Positions 5,240 to 5,601 of a stretch of 5,601 bases of DNA are shown piece after piece. This DNA is from Chloroflexota bacterium (GTDB lineage: Bacteria > Chloroflexota > Dehalococcoidia > Lucifugimonadales > Australimonadaceae). The position numbers and the translations under genes were made by a program. The DNA is taken from the NCBI GenBank assembly GCA_028875085.1, contig JAPPFU010000230.1, positions 1 through 5,601 on the forward strand, read 5' to 3'. A model generated the notes under the pieces. The model was given only the letters and a program-made list of their open reading frames with translations, was not told the DNA's origin and ran no database searches. The stretch's first letter is position 1. Each line of letters opens with the position of its first letter.

Positions 5240-5601
5240 GTGGACGTCATCCCGGCTATCGACATCCGCCGCGGACGCGCCGTCAGGCTGCGCCAGGGCG
5301 ACTACGACCGCGAGACGGCCTACGCCGACGACCCCGTAGCCGTCGCCGAGGGCTTTGCCCGCGACGGCGCGCGCCTCATCCACGTGGTGGATCTGGACGG
5401 CGCGGCGGAGGGCGCGCCGCGCGCGTTTGCCGCTATCAAGGCTGTCGTCCGCGCCGCGCCCGTCGACGTGCAGGTGGGCGGCGGGCTGCGCTCCGACCGC
5501 GCCATTGCCGACGCGTTCGACGCCGGGGCGGCGCGTGTCGTGCTCGGCACAGCCGCCGTGCGCGACCCCAGCCTGGTGGAGCGCGCGCTCGTAGTCTACT
5601 C
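5240..5601 (+). CDS. hisA: Phosphoribosylformimino-5-aminoimidazole carboxamide ribotide (ProFAR) isomerase HisA, N-terminal 120 residues (3' end outside window)
   Basis: HisA opens the ribose ring of ProFAR by an Amadori rearrangement to give PRFAR, the substrate of HisH/HisF. The frame from GTG at 5240 reads MDVIPAIDIRRGRAVRL. It has the catalytic Asp8 in the PAIDI strand, RLIHVVDLDGA (about 45-55), which resembles the second strand of the (beta-alpha)8 barrel, and VDVQVGGGLRS (about 74-84) with the phosphate-binding Gly run. It continues in frame to the window end at about residue 120, around half of the usual 240-250. The fragment before the second catalytic Asp cannot show whether it is HisA or a dual-function PriA type; outside Actinobacteria HisA is expected. 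No clear Shine-Dalgarno precedes the GTG, and hisH ends 3 bases before, so translational coupling is likely. Confidence 0.94.
   Translation, partial: MDVIPAIDIRRGRAVRLRQGDYDRETAYADDPVAVAEGFARDGARLIHVVDLDGAAEGAPRAFAAIKAVVRAAPVDVQVGGGLRSDRAIADAFDAGAARVVLGTAAVRDPSLVERALVVY

Noticed and set aside
4022..5383. A very long open frame (453 codons) on the minus strand opposite the adenosyltransferase and hisH genes
   Set aside because: It is a compositional shadow of GC-rich coding DNA. Its translation is Ala/Arg/Gly/Val-rich and matches no family I know, while both opposite-strand genes show complete family motifs.

Overview
The window comes from a high-GC bacterium: most third codon positions are G or C. 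It shows two sets of housekeeping genes running apart from a shared intergenic region at about 3904-4036. The S12 protein carries the longer N-terminal insertion seen in Gram-positive-type and some other bacteria rather than the short E. coli form. With the GC content and gene order this would fit a lineage such as Chloroflexota, but I cannot fix the phylum from the sequence and hold this loosely.

Left of the divide, on the minus strand, is a tightly packed ribosomal operon read in the order rpsL (S12), rpsG (S7), fusA (EF-G), rpsJ (S10), rplC (L3, running off the left edge). It joins the classical 'str' cluster directly to the start of the 'S10' cluster, and the tuf (EF-Tu) gene often found between fusA and rpsJ is absent. 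Gaps are very short: a 7-base overlap for rpsG/fusA, 8 bases for fusA/rpsJ and 10 bases for rpsJ/rplC. The exception is a 109-base rpsL-rpsG gap that carries a small hairpin. A good sigma70-type promoter lies upstream of rpsL.

The most notable point is that fusA is interrupted by one in-frame amber (TAG) codon at 2341-2343, codon 191 of an otherwise intact 698-residue frame. There is no indel, and every EF-G signature motif is preserved on both sides. The same codon ends five of the six genes whose stop lies in the window (rpsL, rpsG, fusA, rpsJ, hisH), so UAG is a working stop here. The interruption is therefore a base-call or assembly error, a real recent nonsense mutation, or a stop that is bypassed or tolerated by translating EF-G in two pieces.

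Right of the divide, on the plus strand, are a PduO-type cob(I)alamin adenosyltransferase gene, then hisH and hisA (histidine biosynthesis; hisA runs off the right edge). The adenosyltransferase gene and hisH each have a -10-like hexamer (TATAAT, TACAAT) only 7-8 bases before the start codon and no convincing Shine-Dalgarno sequence, which suggests leaderless transcripts. hisH and hisA are 3 bases apart and probably translationally coupled.

I see no mobile element, CRISPR array, tRNA, rRNA or phage gene, and nothing I would call a new biological system. The items worth checking are the fusA amber codon, the leaderless promoter pattern, and a codon-context bias against GTGAC/GTCAC at Val-Thr pairs.
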